From positions 4,434,316-4,498,315 of the forward strand of contig SCHM01000004.1 in the NCBI GenBank assembly GCA_004123355.1: a DNA stretch of 64,000 nucleotides. Direction: 5' to 3'. Below, in pieces: positions 13,127 to 24,631 of this stretch (position 1 is the first letter of the stretch; every line of letters starts with the position of its first letter). Both the position numbers and the translations under genes were made by a program. The notes below the pieces were generated by a model. That model had not been told where the DNA came from, ran no database searches, and was given only the letters and a program-made list of their open reading frames with translations. This DNA is from Amphirosellinia nigrospora (taxonomy: Eukaryota > Ascomycota > Sordariomycetes > Xylariales > Xylariaceae).

Positions 13127-14214
13127 ATCTTATATCCGGCGGCGCTCCGTGAGTTGGCGTTGTTTTGCACAGTCTGGATTATTACGGTTTCAGCATAGTG
13201 GCTAAAGAATCTACAACGCGGGTTTCTTTACTCAGCCTGGTATTCTCTCCTGACATAGCTAAATGCTATGTGTCTTCCATAAGTCGATAGGCAAAGCCGT
13301 CTTCAAATGGGCGGAGATCATGTCATTCGTTGAACGGTTCGATGGCCAATTTCACGTCACAGCCATAGGCTAATGAATAGAGTACTCTTCACCTGTGTAT
13401 GATGGGTGGCAGAAATACACTGCAGGAATAGCTAGCCTTTACGAGCAAAAAAATAAGCAGGCAGCCATAATATAATAAAAAAACCATCCAAAATACCGGT
13501 TCTGTGAAAGTTGTATAGGTGTTAACCCAATCTCGATCACACCAAGATCTGGATCGCCAAGCCTTGCAGATGGATAGGCTTCATACGAGGTGTCGCAGGG
13601 TCCAACCCGATCTACGTTTCATGTTATCACGCTGATACCTCGTCTGATCGACAAAGATAGGATTCGAGCAAGGTTTGGCATCCTAAGCATGGTTACGTGA
13701 ACGATATCTGCTAGTATAATGCTGGTATATCACTCATTTCACGTTTGCTATTATCCGCTAGTGCTAAAGATCTCTCTCTCTCTCTCTTACCAACCCCCAT
13801 CTTTTTGCAACATCATTAGCCAGATTCAGGGTATCTTCGCGTTTCTCATGCTCTTTACAAAAGGTAGAATAGAAAAAAAAATTGGAACAAAGGTAAGAGG
13901 GGGTAGATGTGCACCAAGGTCCTGCCGTGTTCGAGTGCCGGACTCGATCTGCTCCCTCCCCCATCTGACGCCTTTGTGAGAACGCCGCGCTAAATTACAA
14001 CATCCCTTTCTTCGAACGCCCTTCCATATACTAGCTGTCCTACTCCTTTTGTAGACATTCGAGTGTGACGTGGAGTATGTGATGTGTCGTATGTACATTG
14101 TCAAGATAGAGAGGCACCAGCCCTCTGCCGATATAAACTAGAGCCAGGAGGCTCCGAAAAGAAACAAATCTCTCGCTATTTACTGTAGGGAAACATAATA
14201 TAATGACGTAGACA
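13127..14214. other. Intergenic, 3' flanks of YKT6 and the serine-rich gene
   Basis: About 1.1 kb between two convergent gene ends. A (TC)n tract lies at about 13770-13787. No further gene is visible. Confidence 0.5.
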
Positions 14215-16453
14215 TCAAGCATCCTCGAGCACAATCCGCTCGCTCCGCCGATGTTGCGCGAGCAGCACGACGTTGTGCGGATCTAGAAAGTCGGGCGGGT
14301 GGACCAGCGTCGGCGTGGACGTCTTCGTCTCGGCTATCCTCCCCGGCTCGCCCACGGGGACGACGACCGGCGGCATCCGTGCAGAGGAAGCTGGGCTCGC
14401 CACGTGGGACGTCGAATGCTTCCTGCCGCTGCCGGGCGACACGGACACGGCCGGGATAGGAGGCGGCGGCGGATAGCGGGGTTTCCCGTCGTGCGCAGCG
14501 GCTGGAGGAGCATGTTGCGCTGCTGGCGCGATATGGAGATCTGGCGCGCGATCGATATCTCCACGGGCGTCATCGTCTTGCCGTCGGGGTGCTCGTCGAG
14601 GTCCTCGGACGGCTGCGTGATGTGCGTGCGCGCCGAGGACGCGAGGGACGGCGAGCGCTTGCGATGGCTGCTTGCGTAGGAAGATGCTGTCGATGGTGTC
14701 TTCTGAGACGGGCTGATCATCTGCCACTTGGGCTCCGGTGGGGGCTGGTAATTTGTTTGTTTCCAGGCCGGCCATGGAATTGCTACGTCGTCTTCGGGCT
14801 CTATGTCTGTTGGTGAGTCGAGGATGAGGTTGGATTGGTCGTTGCTAAATTGGCGAGGTGACGGGGACGATTCCCGTTCCGCGGTGTGGGAGTCTGTTGT
14901 GACTGCAATGCCGGGTTTCTCATGATGATGAGACGAAGGATGTCTTGAGTGCTTAAGGCTAGGTGCTTCTGCTACAGATGGGCGTTGAGGACTCGGCGTT
15001 TTGCGGCTAAAAGTAGCTCTAGAGGGAGATGGGAGCAATGCCGGTGAAGTGTTTGACCTCATACGCGGCGAGAGCTTTTGAGGCATAAGATTTTGCCCCT
15101 GTCTGCTTGATGGGAACAAGGCCAGTCCTGAAGATCGTGTAGCCGGTTGAGGCGATGTTGCTCTCCGAGTTGCTCCATGCTGTTTTTGTTCCTGCTCCTT
15201 ATTAGACGAATCATTCCCATGTTGTAGATAATAGCTACTTACCCTGGAGCGCTCGACGACATGCTCGACTACATCTTCGACACTCTTAAGCTTTTGCACA
15301 TTTGCTTGGCGTCTCGATAATAACGACGGGTTGGAGTTCAATACGCTGTTGAACATCACGCTGTATCTCTCCAAGCGCACATCCGGAATGTCGACATTTA
15401 GTAATGGCTTGGCCGCAGGACTGGTATCAATGCCCGTGTCTAGAGCAATTGGAATACGCCCGAAGTTTCCATCCCCTCCCTTCCCCTCCCTCGGCTTTTC
15501 ATACGCATCAGCTTTAACACCCAATGGCATTGTCTGCGACCTGACGACGATGGGTTTATGTTTGGGTGCTTTTCGCGAATTGGTTGTGTTACTCCTCGAT
15601 GGACTCTTCGAGCCTGACGACAACGATGCTTGACTAGCCGGGGCGACCTCCTCTGGTCTATTCGTGCCATATAATCCATTTGGATCTGAAATGGTAACAG
15701 CTGGAATTGACTGGTTGGAGCGCTTTCTCCCGAATAAGCCAAACAATTTCCATTTCCCTGTTGGCTTCCTCGACACCGGCATATCGAAAGTGTCCACACT
15801 ACTGTTTCTAGACGCCGGAGGAGACGGGTTAGGAGGTGACTCTCTACTAGGCCGTGCAGCGTTCTGTGAGTTCCACGTATCCGTAAAATTCGGCGGATGA
15901 CTAGGACTTCCTAACGCCATGCCAATATTCACATCACCCACTTCCTTCGTTGAATCCCTCGTGGGTTTCCAGGTGGTGGCTGTGGTGGTTGCAGAGCGTA
16001 ATCGTTGCACAGGTGCGGTTTTCGGGCTGGTGTCAGGGGTTGGTGGTTGATCTCGAAACGAAGCAAATGGCCCCGAACGAGTCCCCCCGTATGCCCTGGA
16101 ACCAAGATAGAAGTCATCTCGTGACACTCTCTTATCGAATCTGAAGTCGTTTTTCGCCGTCTTGCTCGAACCTGGACCACCAGACGTGCTCGGCCGATCT
16201 GCCATCTTGGCTTTGGTTGTCGTGTGGCGGGTAGAGGACGACTGACATACTGGTCTGCGTTTTTCGATGCATTGACGGGGGTCTCATAGTCATTATAAGA
16301 TGGTCGCGTGCGTAGGGTCTTGTCTGATACACTCTCTGGCCCACCATGAAGGGGTTCGTCAGGGACGTGCGTTACTGGCGCTTTCGCACCTGCACGTCGA
16401 CCTGCACCCTTGCCCTCCATCAGGGACCGGGAGCGACTAACCAATTTGAACAT
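14215..16453 (-). CDS. Large serine/proline-rich protein of unknown function, conserved in filamentous fungi
   Basis: The chosen start is ATG at 16453 (MFKLVSRSRSLMEGKGAG), a short basic amphipathic start. The body is low-complexity and rich in Ser, Pro, Arg and Lys, as expected for a disordered phospho-regulated protein. Islands that look conserved are WKLFGLFGRKRS, DIPDVRLERYSVMFNSVL, the basic HKPIVVRSQTMP region and a C-terminal STPTLVHPPDFLDP. A 45-bp in-frame intron with consensus ends lies at 15242-15198. Two frame changes are needed: one near 16240 to join the first 75 residues to the frame beginning MADRPSTSGG, and one near 14484 to reach the natural C-terminus (one base missing from a GGGAAA run). 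I recognise no catalytic domain and propose no function. If the upstream join is wrong, the start would be ATG 16205. Confidence 0.65.
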
Positions 16454-19089
16454 CCTCCGCTACAGCCCTGCGTTTGGCCTTTCTTGGGTTGCACTGTTGC
16501 ACTGCTGCAGCAATTCTTAGGGGGTTTACGAGAATCGTGTGGGTGGTGAGACGACGGTATGGTGCGTAATAGGCCAAATTGCAAATTGGATGTAGGGCCA
16601 GGAGCTCTAAGAGGGTTGGGGATGGTTGTCTTGAAGGAATGAGACTGGATATATTCATTTGACTTTCTGTCCCTTGGTCAAAGGGCGAAGAAGGCCTATT
16701 ACATGGCGGCTACTGATGTAGCAAGCTATCACGCCTACATATTGTACTCTCTGCTCTCCTTACTCTGCCTGGCCAGAGCGCCTTGCTTGAGATGATGGCG
16801 GCCCGTAACTAGTTGTTTGAGATTGATAGGCTCTATAATGAAAGAGGATCATCACCCGCCAGAATGCGATGCGAGAACATGGGGTATGTGTATGTTGTGC
16901 TGAGGAGCAAGGCGACCCCTGTTCCATGTGCCTCGACGACCTTGTTTTGGCTCATAATAAATGACACCGTCGCTCTCAGTTGGCTGACAGGAACCGGTGT
17001 GGATTGTGTCGGGAATCGTAGATCTTCTTACCTACCTACCTAGGTAAAAAGACAATACAGGCGGCATTGTACTTACACTAGAGCTACAGCACCCAGGTCG
17101 TTACTCGCGATGTCCTAAGTAGATAGGTACTCGAAGCAAACTAACTCGAATCGCATGAACAGAAAAGCTGGGCAAGCCGAACAGGCTCAACAGAGCTGAT
17201 ACACAGGCTGCTCAGACCGGGGCCAGAAAGCACCCAGAAGACGGATGCGCCCGTTGCATTGATACTACTTAGCGCCAGCAGCTTGGGACCTGAGCCTCCA
17301 ACTCTGAAGACTGCTATTTCCAGGCGTCAAATCACTTGCTGATTGGCGCTTTTCCTGCAGAGTAAAACGCCCGATCCCAGGCACAAGGCTTGATTGGATG
17401 TTTCTAAGAAATGAAAGAGGCTGCGGTCAGATTTTCTGCTCTTTTTGTGTCCCCAGTAGGGACGTAAACGGACCTCGTTGGCTCATAACGAACGATGGTG
17501 ATGGTGAGAGCGAGGGATAGGGAACATTAGTAGTTTCATTGTCCCTGTTCCTGGATCTGCTCGGGTTTCAGAACTTGGGAGCGATGCTGGTTCGTATAGG
17601 AGGGAGAAACCGCCCAGCCTACCCTGTTATTTTACGTCTTTCCATCCACTACACTACATTACCCCATGTTCTGCTCAAGTACACTACCGACCCGACCCGC
17701 CCCGTTTCGTGGCTCTTCATTGAATCACGGGAGGAGAGCTTCGTCAATTCAACGGCCCACCATGTTTCCTAGTGTAGTGTATAGTTGTTAGACTAGTTCA
17801 TCTTTCCGGGTGGTACTCCGTCAACTATACCCTTAGGAGCCGTTGGGTCTGTTAGTGTAGTTGGTCCCTGGTCGGAGGGGTCACGCGGCGCCGTGGGATA
17901 TGCCGCGACGATCCGACTCGGATCGTCGTCGATTCGAACGGTTAAATGATCAGAATGATCGCCCAATCGCCATCTCTAGTTCTAAGAATGCGGCAACACA
18001 TCGATCTTCTTCCTCGATATCTAGATAAGCTCTAACTTGGACTAGGATCCTTGGTTGAGGGGCTAGGTACCGGCGTGCTAAATAGCTGGTCTGTTTATAC
18101 CTATGTACATTTATATTGTATGCCCGCGCGTGCTATATGAAAGAGACGACAAACCATGAAAAACCCGACCACACTAAAACAGCCACCGCTGAGTGGATTC
18201 TAAGTCAATTGTAGCTGCTTCACCAAGCGGCGGATCGGTGATGCCGGTGATGCTACGGAAATTTAGAGCGTACGATCCCTTGTATTGGTATTGTGAGACT
18301 GCCTACACAGGACAGGGCTACAAAGGTTAGCTGGACCATAAGTACAATACTTTTCGGGACAGTGCAGATGCAGAGAGTCCTCTGCCTCGAAACCCGAAAG
18401 TCTTGCAGGCGTCATTGTCGGCGCCGAATTGATCTATCAAATCAAAGAACGGTGCTGTACACTGTGCAATACTTCCATAACATGATAACACTACCTACAT
18501 ATTGTCTGATATCCACAAGTAAGGGTGTCACCTAATGTCAGGCAAGAGAGAGTAGGTAATCATGCAGAGAGATTGGCGTCAGAAACGAGCTATGATCTTA
18601 CCTATCCCTTCAACTCAGTAATGACTTCAATGGGACATGGCAACCTTGAAACTGTGATGTTTGCAGATAATTAATATGTATGTGTATGGGCCTTTGCTTA
18701 TCTCATCTCTAGGATCATCCCACTTTCCAACTGGAGACCTTCCGACGTCCCGCTGCTGCTGGTGAGCAGCAGCGCACGCCACCTGAGTGAGTGTGTTTAC
18801 CTAAGTCTTTTTTTTCGCGTTGCGGGTTGGTACCCAGAAGTGGAATTGTTCAGTCATTCCAGGCTGCTTCAGGCGGCTGCCCACCCTGAAAACAGCCCCT
18901 CATTAGCATTAAATTGCCCCCCTTTGTGTAAACCTGGCACTGACACCATCACCAAAACCTCCCCAACTCCTACTACCTATAACCTCCCATCCACCTCTCC
19001 TCATCTCTTCTCGACAACTCTCTCTCCGGAATTTTTACCTTTACAGAAACCCTCCACCCGATCTACGCAAACCGATTACGAGAGGAATC
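16454..19089. other. Gene-poor 2.6 kb, promoter of profilin at its right end
   Basis: No domain-like frame on either strand. A TACCTACCTACCTAGGTA cluster lies at about 17029-17046. The last 150 bases before 19090 are strongly C/T-rich, as is typical of the 5' leader of a highly expressed fungal gene such as profilin. Confidence 0.5.
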
Positions 19090-19932
19090 ATGTCTTGGCA
19101 ACGTAAAAGCTCCCGTCCCCTCAGTCCTTTAAACCGCGAAACCCCACCTTGCCGAGCTCTTCTGGAGGGGAAATCCAACTGACTGCTGACATTTAACCTG
19201 TGCTATAGAATACATCGATACCAGGTATGGCTCGATTTCCACAACAACGTAACGGGCGTTCAAGCATGGGCTGGGAACTAAACGAGTATATAGCCTTGTC
19301 GGCAGCGGCCACGTCGATAAGGCTGCCATCGTCAGCATCGCCGGTGATAGCATCTGGGCTCATTCGCCCGGCTTCGAGGTACGCACCCACAACCCCTACC
19401 GCCCCTGTGCCACATCTGCACACAGGTCATAGGACAATCGTATGCGGTGCTAGGTGGTAAATGCATATAGTTCTTCCGAAATGGGACTAATAGACAGAGC
19501 AAAACAGCCCTCACCAGCTGAGCTCAAGACTCTTGCTGCTGTCCTGACCAACTCCGGAGGCGCGGTAGACAAGGCTCATTCAGACCTCCATATAGCAAAC
19601 GATCGGTACGTCGTGGCCCGAATCGAGGATGGATCCATCTATGTGCGAAAGGTCAGTGACACCCCCTCCCCCAGCTCGCGACACAATTCATTCTAGCCTC
19701 AACGTGTTTTGAGCCGTAGATCGGACGTGTTTCTTTCCTAAGCATGATAACGTAGCGGAACTTCAAATTGACTTGAGCTTGCGAACCCGCTTTACAGGGC
19801 AGAACAGGAATCGCCATCGCCAAGACGAAGCAGGCTTTCATAGTCGCCCACCACGGCGAGGCCCAGGTTGCCGGAAACACGACCCAGACCACCGAGGCTC
19901 TTGCCGACTACCTTATCAAGGTCGGGTACTAA
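19090..19932 (+). CDS. Profilin
   Basis: Five exons: 19090-19102, 19209-19224, 19294-19378, 19508-19651 and 19798-19932. They give 130 residues with phases that close exactly and no frameshift. The N-terminus MSWQQYIDT is the profilin hallmark. It is followed by GSGHVDKAAIVSIAGDSIWA and the C-terminal half with GRTGIAIAKTKQAFIVAHH and a terminal ADYLIKVGY, the helix that contributes to actin and poly-proline binding. Profilin binds monomeric actin and feeds formins, so it acts at hyphal tips and septa. A first exon of only 13 nt and a second of 16 nt are easy for gene finders to miss. The convergent neighbour is GOT1. Confidence 0.96.
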
Positions 19933-20544
19933 GAAATGAGAGAACAGTGCTCGAGGAACTCGGGGTTTCCTTCTGCGAAAGGCACAGCAAGTGCAGGAAG
20001 GTGGGCATATCGAGGCCGACAATACCCAGGACACAAGGTCGTCTAGGCAGGAGACGCATACTCTCAGGAGTAACATGTGATGGGAATGAGCGATTAGTTG
20101 GGATCTTGATCAAGAGGTTCTTGTTCTTTTTTTTTGCGACGATGATGGTGGAATAACGACCTCGAGATCACTCTTTGACTGGTTCGAGAAACCAATACAT
20201 ACAATCCCCCATTCCCTCACTTGTCCCGGAATTCTGCATAGGCAAATAAAGAAGATGGCTCATTTCTTCCATGCGAAATAAAACAAAAAACAAAACTAAG
20301 CCATGCTCTCTACTTTTTGCTCTCCGTGGGTATATCTCCGGTGCTAGTCTCGCGCCTTTCATACCTTATCCTCTATAAAGTGCACGCATCCACCATAAAA
20401 CTATCGTACATTATGCCTTCGAAAACTCCCCAACGCCTTTTAGCCTGGGCCGTATCATTACAACGTAATACGCGTCAATATTGCTAGTGAGAGGACAGTA
20501 AAGTAGAGCCTATAGTTTGCCCTCAGCTGTTCGCCATCGTTGAC
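19933..20544. other. Intergenic between convergent profilin and GOT1
   Basis: About 610 bases that should hold both 3' UTRs. A T8 run lies near 20128-20136. No coding signal is visible. Confidence 0.6.
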
Positions 20545-21346
20545 TTAGACAGGTAACTCGGCATTCCTCCGCCCGAAGCCGATGCGGTCCACGAGCATGC
20601 CGATATAGGGGCCGATGACGGGGACGTTGCGCGCGAAGCCGGCGATGGTGCCGAGGAAGTCGCCGAACAGGATCACGATGCCGTATAACTCGACGAGGAA
20701 GCCGATCAAGGGCCAGCGCAGGAGGATCAGCAGGAGGCCCGCGAAGAAGGCGGCCGTCCCTTTCGCCTTTTGCCGCCGCGCGAAGAAGACGAGTGTCTTT
20801 TGGGGTCCGATTATGATCGTCAGGCCGATGAGGAAGAGGATCTGTATTTGTGAGGACGGGCGCGATTAGAAGCGAGGTCGATGGGGTTTCGAGGAGTCGA
20901 GTTTAATGGGGCTCGTGGTGTGGTATGGTATGCGCTCGGATGGAGGAACTTACATTGCCCATCGCTAACCTGTGAATTACTACCGTCAGTCTTGATTCTG
21001 CCGCGCCGCGCATAAAAAAAGGGGGGGTTAACAAAAACTCACATGGCCCGATCAAAGAATAGTAATACACCACCGATCAGGAAGAAACCTCCTACAAGCC
21101 AACAACACAGTTCAGCCTCTCAGCCTTTGCGCCAGCGCCAGCGCGGACACGCCACGCCGGGCGAAAGCGTTACCTACCGCCTGAGCAGAAGACCACTCCT
21201 ATCTCTGCAATAGCATATCTGTCAGCTGCCTGTTACTATCTGCCCTTTCCCATACCCCCAATTTTGAGGACATAAACGCTTCCTTTCCGAGTAAAGCGAT
21301 ATGTCGGGCTTTTTTGTCTCTTACTCTGATTATCCGATAACCACAT
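20545..21346 (-). CDS. GOT1: Golgi transport protein Got1
   Basis: Five exons on the minus strand: 21346-21325, 21204-21178, 21091-21043, 20969-20954 and 20841-20545. They give 136 residues, all phases closing, with no frameshift. The start MWLSDNQKIGVVFCSGGG leads into the first of four membrane spans. The fourth and fifth exons carry GPQKTLVFFARRQKAKG between spans 2 and 3, then LLLILLRWPLIGFLVELYG and a C-terminal GRRNAELPV. These are diagnostic for the Got1/Sft2 family. Got1 is a small tetraspanning protein of ER-Golgi vesicles that helps vesicle fusion and COPII coat turnover. The four small first exons make this gene invisible as a single open frame. Confidence 0.94.
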
Positions 21347-22522
21347 CGTCGGCATCTTGCCTTATGGGTTCCCTCGGGATTATATATATATTGGCTTTTG
21401 GTATTATTTCGTCCTCGTGACGACGGACTTCAGGCGAGTAAGTAGTGCTTGGCAAGTGACGGTCGAAGTAGCGATATTTCGAATTTCGAGGTGAGAATTT
21501 TTCGTGTAATAATAACGGTGCTATTATTATGTAGGTGATTTGTCTTTGCGCCAGCACTGTGAAATTGTAGGTGGTCTCGTGATTTTTGCATTTACGCATT
21601 TAAACAACGAGATGGACTGGACACGGGTCCGCGAGACCCCTGTCGTGCTTCTTTATCGGAAAGCGCCAGCCGGGAGCTGATTGCAGTGGCTCTGCAGACG
21701 CCACTTAGGAAGAAGAGCCATGATTGGCTCCAGGCAAGTGATAGGCTAGATTACTGAAAAAGCCCACATATTTAGTTGGATGCCGTTTTTCTACCTCTAT
21801 TTATTTGTTACCAAACTCTCTCTCCTTTCACTACCTAGGTAGGTTACAATCATGATTTAATTATTACCTTCAGGCCCTCTGGAATCGTGTCACTGGTTTA
21901 AGCTGTTCACCTTATCTGAAATATCGTGTCTTTGTATGACATGTAACCTACGTGTGTTCATTCCAATGCCTCTGGATTGTTGCTCATAAAGACTCAAGCA
22001 ATACACAAAACTACACAAAATTTCACAAAGGTAAATCGGGTTATCTGGTTCTGATCAGATTCAGTTGTCTGTATTTAACTAGTCTATGCAAGTGCTAATT
22101 CTTGTTTGCAAATGCCCATCCGAACTCCATCTTTATCTTCATTTTCTTACCACTGCCGCGGCGTCCTAAGCTCTCAGAAGCTCTGGTCACTGAGAGCGAC
22201 TCTCCCATTCGCTCTCGGTACCCGTCAGTTACAGGCAGAGAACAAATTCATTTTTCCTGATCACGATTAAGCCGGAGCGTATGCCTGTCATTCGATCGCT
22301 GAAAAGCTTGGTGCGTAGGATAGGCTTGACTTTGTTGGTCGAACATTCCATCTCTAAGAGAACATTTATGACATTAAACTCCACCTTGTGAGCTGTAATC
22401 AGCATCCGAATGCTGTGAAGCGATATAGAGGCATTCAATAATAATGTTGTGAAGGTAGTATCATCTATCATCGGGAAAGCGTAGAGGCAGACTACTGCAG
22501 AAGTTAAATACCGAGGACTCTT
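21347..22522. other. Intergenic, no gene recognised
   Basis: About 1.2 kb between the GOT1 start and the IES6 end. It contains a CTACCTAGGTAGGT motif at about 21831-21844 and otherwise no recognisable feature. Confidence 0.5.
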
Positions 22523-23109
22523 TTACTTTAGGACCGTGTGCGCAGCACGGGCCTCCAGGTATGCCTCAGGTATGCCTTGAGGTAGAGTCCGGATGAAGCC
22601 AAATACCTCTCTGTCATGGTAGCGTAGTCTACTCTTGGGGTCTAGATAAGCGCTGGGAGACCTGTGATGTCGCAATATCGTTTTGTGTGTGCAAGGGAGG
22701 GCGCAGATTCGATGTTTGTGTACGTGACACTCGGGGTCGACACGGCTGCGCCGCTGTTATTTGGTCGCAGGCTCTTTTCGAGAACCAGCTTCGATAGACT
22801 ACGTGAGGCTTGGGCAAGATTCGGTTGGAGGTTGGAGCCGTTGGTCGACTGGGTAGGTGTAGATGTGCCGCTTGTGGAGAGCCCATTTTCGTCAATCTGC
22901 ATGGGTGTGGCAGCACCACTGTTATCTTGTGGGGTGGCAACTATTGATGCTTCTTTGCGCGATGCATCGCCGACAATAGTCTTGATGTTCTTGTTGCGTC
23001 GTTGATTCGGTCGCCAGTGCGGGTTTCTGAAGCTCTTGTGGATGGAGTGAATGTCGAGCTCATCTATCAACTCCTGATGGGCAATCTGGGCTTCTGTGGG
23101 TGCAGACAT
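22523..23109 (-). CDS. IES6: INO80 complex subunit Ies6 (YL1 C-terminal domain)
   Basis: ATG at 23109 begins MSAPTEAQIAHQELIDELDIH, followed by FRNPHWRPNQRRNKNIKTIV, the conserved N-terminal part of Ies6. A Ser/Thr-rich linker follows, then a C-terminal YL1_C domain starting KRYCDITGLPA. Near 22650 the frame must gain one C. The next frame then continues exactly as the family does: YLDPKSRLRYHDREVFGFIR and a stop at 22523, about 195 residues. Ies6 forms the Arp5-Ies6 module of the INO80 nucleosome remodeller and is needed for its ATPase coupling and DNA binding. The gene encoding its partner Arp5 lies 1.5 kb away in this window. The single missing base fits the general error pattern; loss of the YL1 domain in a functional gene would be unexpected. 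Confidence 0.9.
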
Positions 23110-23410
23110 TCTGAAGATGTTACAACTGTTGGAATGGTGTTTTGTCGAGTCGATACTGGTTTGGAAATGGGATGTTAAAGCTTGAGATAATGTTGTTTCC
23201 CTAGCTACCTAGTCGCGATGCTGCCAATTCTGCCAAGCCCCACCGCCTAGATAGGTATAGTGTGTGCATGGTGAATGAATACCTCAACCTCCTACCAAGC
23301 CTGGGGTACCAAGGTACATCTGGAATAACATACCCAAGATCCAGACATCATAGTCAAGCTCAAACAGCAAGCCGCCATCAGCAGAAAGATACCCAGAGAA
23401 AAGCCTCAAT
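23110..23410. promoter_or_regulatory. Bidirectional promoter between IES6 and DAD4
   Basis: Only 301 bases separate the two divergent start codons, so the promoters must overlap or be shared. The sequence contains two AGGTA/TACCT-type motifs (near 23255 and 23300). No other regulatory site can be named. Confidence 0.5.
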
Positions 23411-23858
23411 ATGGTTTGGTTATGATTCCAGCGAATAGCAAATGATATGAGATATCTAATGATGAGTCATAGGAGAGTCCGCACGAGCATCAACAAAACC
23501 TCCTCTTGTCGCGTATCATCACGAATGTTGTAAGTGCCCCGCGGTAGAGCCATCACAGATCCGCAAACTCATCAAAGTTTACAGGAGAAACTCAACGAGG
23601 CCATCGTTGTTATGAACAAAAGTCTACAGGTAAAAAACAAGAGATCCCATCATACGGAGGTAAATGCTGAATCACATCATTATAATAATAGGAAATCAAC
23701 ATCCAGAATATGAACATCGAGCTGGTGGCGCAAATGTTCAAAACTACCAGTCTAACGTCTTGTTCCACCTTGAAGGTAATTCACTTTCCACCACTCCGTC
23801 CTAAGACATATTTGACCATATTATTGTAGCTACCGACAATCTACACGAACCTTCGTGA
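23411..23858 (+). CDS. DAD4: DASH/Dam1 complex subunit Dad4
   Basis: A 73-residue protein in small exons: 23473-23529 (ESPHEHQQNLLLSRIITNV), 23585-23629 (EKLNEAIVVMNKSLQ), 23692-23775 (EINIQNMNIELVAQMFK...) and 23830-23858 (ATDNLHEPS, stop). These segments match the Dad4 family over its whole length. The initiator ATG is best placed at 23411-23413 as a three-base first exon, with a GTTTGG donor and a CTAAT branch before the acceptor at 23471-23472. That first exon is inference. In exon 4 one A is missing from the AAAA run at 23740-23743. Restoring it gives QMFKNYQSNVLFHLE as in the family. Dad4 is part of the DASH ring that couples kinetochores to spindle microtubules. The gene shares a 301-bp divergent promoter region with IES6. 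Confidence 0.9.
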
Positions 23859-24631
23859 ATAGAGTCCGGTCATTAAGGAAATACTGAAATGCAGTATTTG
23901 CTATCTCTCCATTGGCGGATAGGTAGCGTCTACATAGGAGGAACGGCCAATTACTTTGTGACCTTTAGTTCATGAAATAATAAATGTGATTTTCATATAC
24001 GTAAAGATCTAATAGATAAATGACATACTTGATATACCGATCTCTACATATGCACTAAATTCCCATTAACTTCAATGTTAGTTCCTTGTTGTTAGCTTAG
24101 ATACAGCGACGGATGTAACTATCACCAACCTAAGAGAACCAATCATACGTAGTTTAGGCTTACCTACCTAGTGTACTATGTAGTGGTCGCTCACAATGGG
24201 CCCTGAATGAGGGCCCACTACCTACTCTACTTTAGGTTAGAGAAGCCTCAATTGAATCATGCGGGATGAAGCCTACAATACTTATCTACAGGCTATCCAC
24301 AGGCGGCGCGCCTATCCCGTCAGCCTCGCGTCCACCAGATGCGACAGGGAATGAAGGAAGGGCAAGAATTGGGAGGTGCGACACACCAATCCCCTGCCTG
24401 TACTCCGCAACCCGCAAGCATAAAATAAGCTTCGACCAGTTAATTGTCTGGCAAGCCCCGATCTAACGACTGTTTTAAATAAAAAAACCAAAGTGCACAC
24501 ATACACTTATCCGCCGAAGCCCATCCACGGTGCACGGCACACTCACCATGATTAGCCTCCAACCTTTTTACTTCTAATAATCATAATTCAACGCTGCCAC
24601 CACCATCGCTGCCGTCGTCACCATCATCACC
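23859..24631. other. Intergenic between DAD4 and ARP5
   Basis: About 770 bases with no coding signal. The last 100 bases before 24632 contain CACCATCG-like trinucleotide runs typical of a fungal 5' leader. Confidence 0.55.

Noticed and set aside
17900-17950. TTCGAA-containing sequence resembling a tRNA T-arm
   Set aside because: No matching acceptor, D-arm or anticodon stem could be folded around it; other TTCGA matches in the window also failed.
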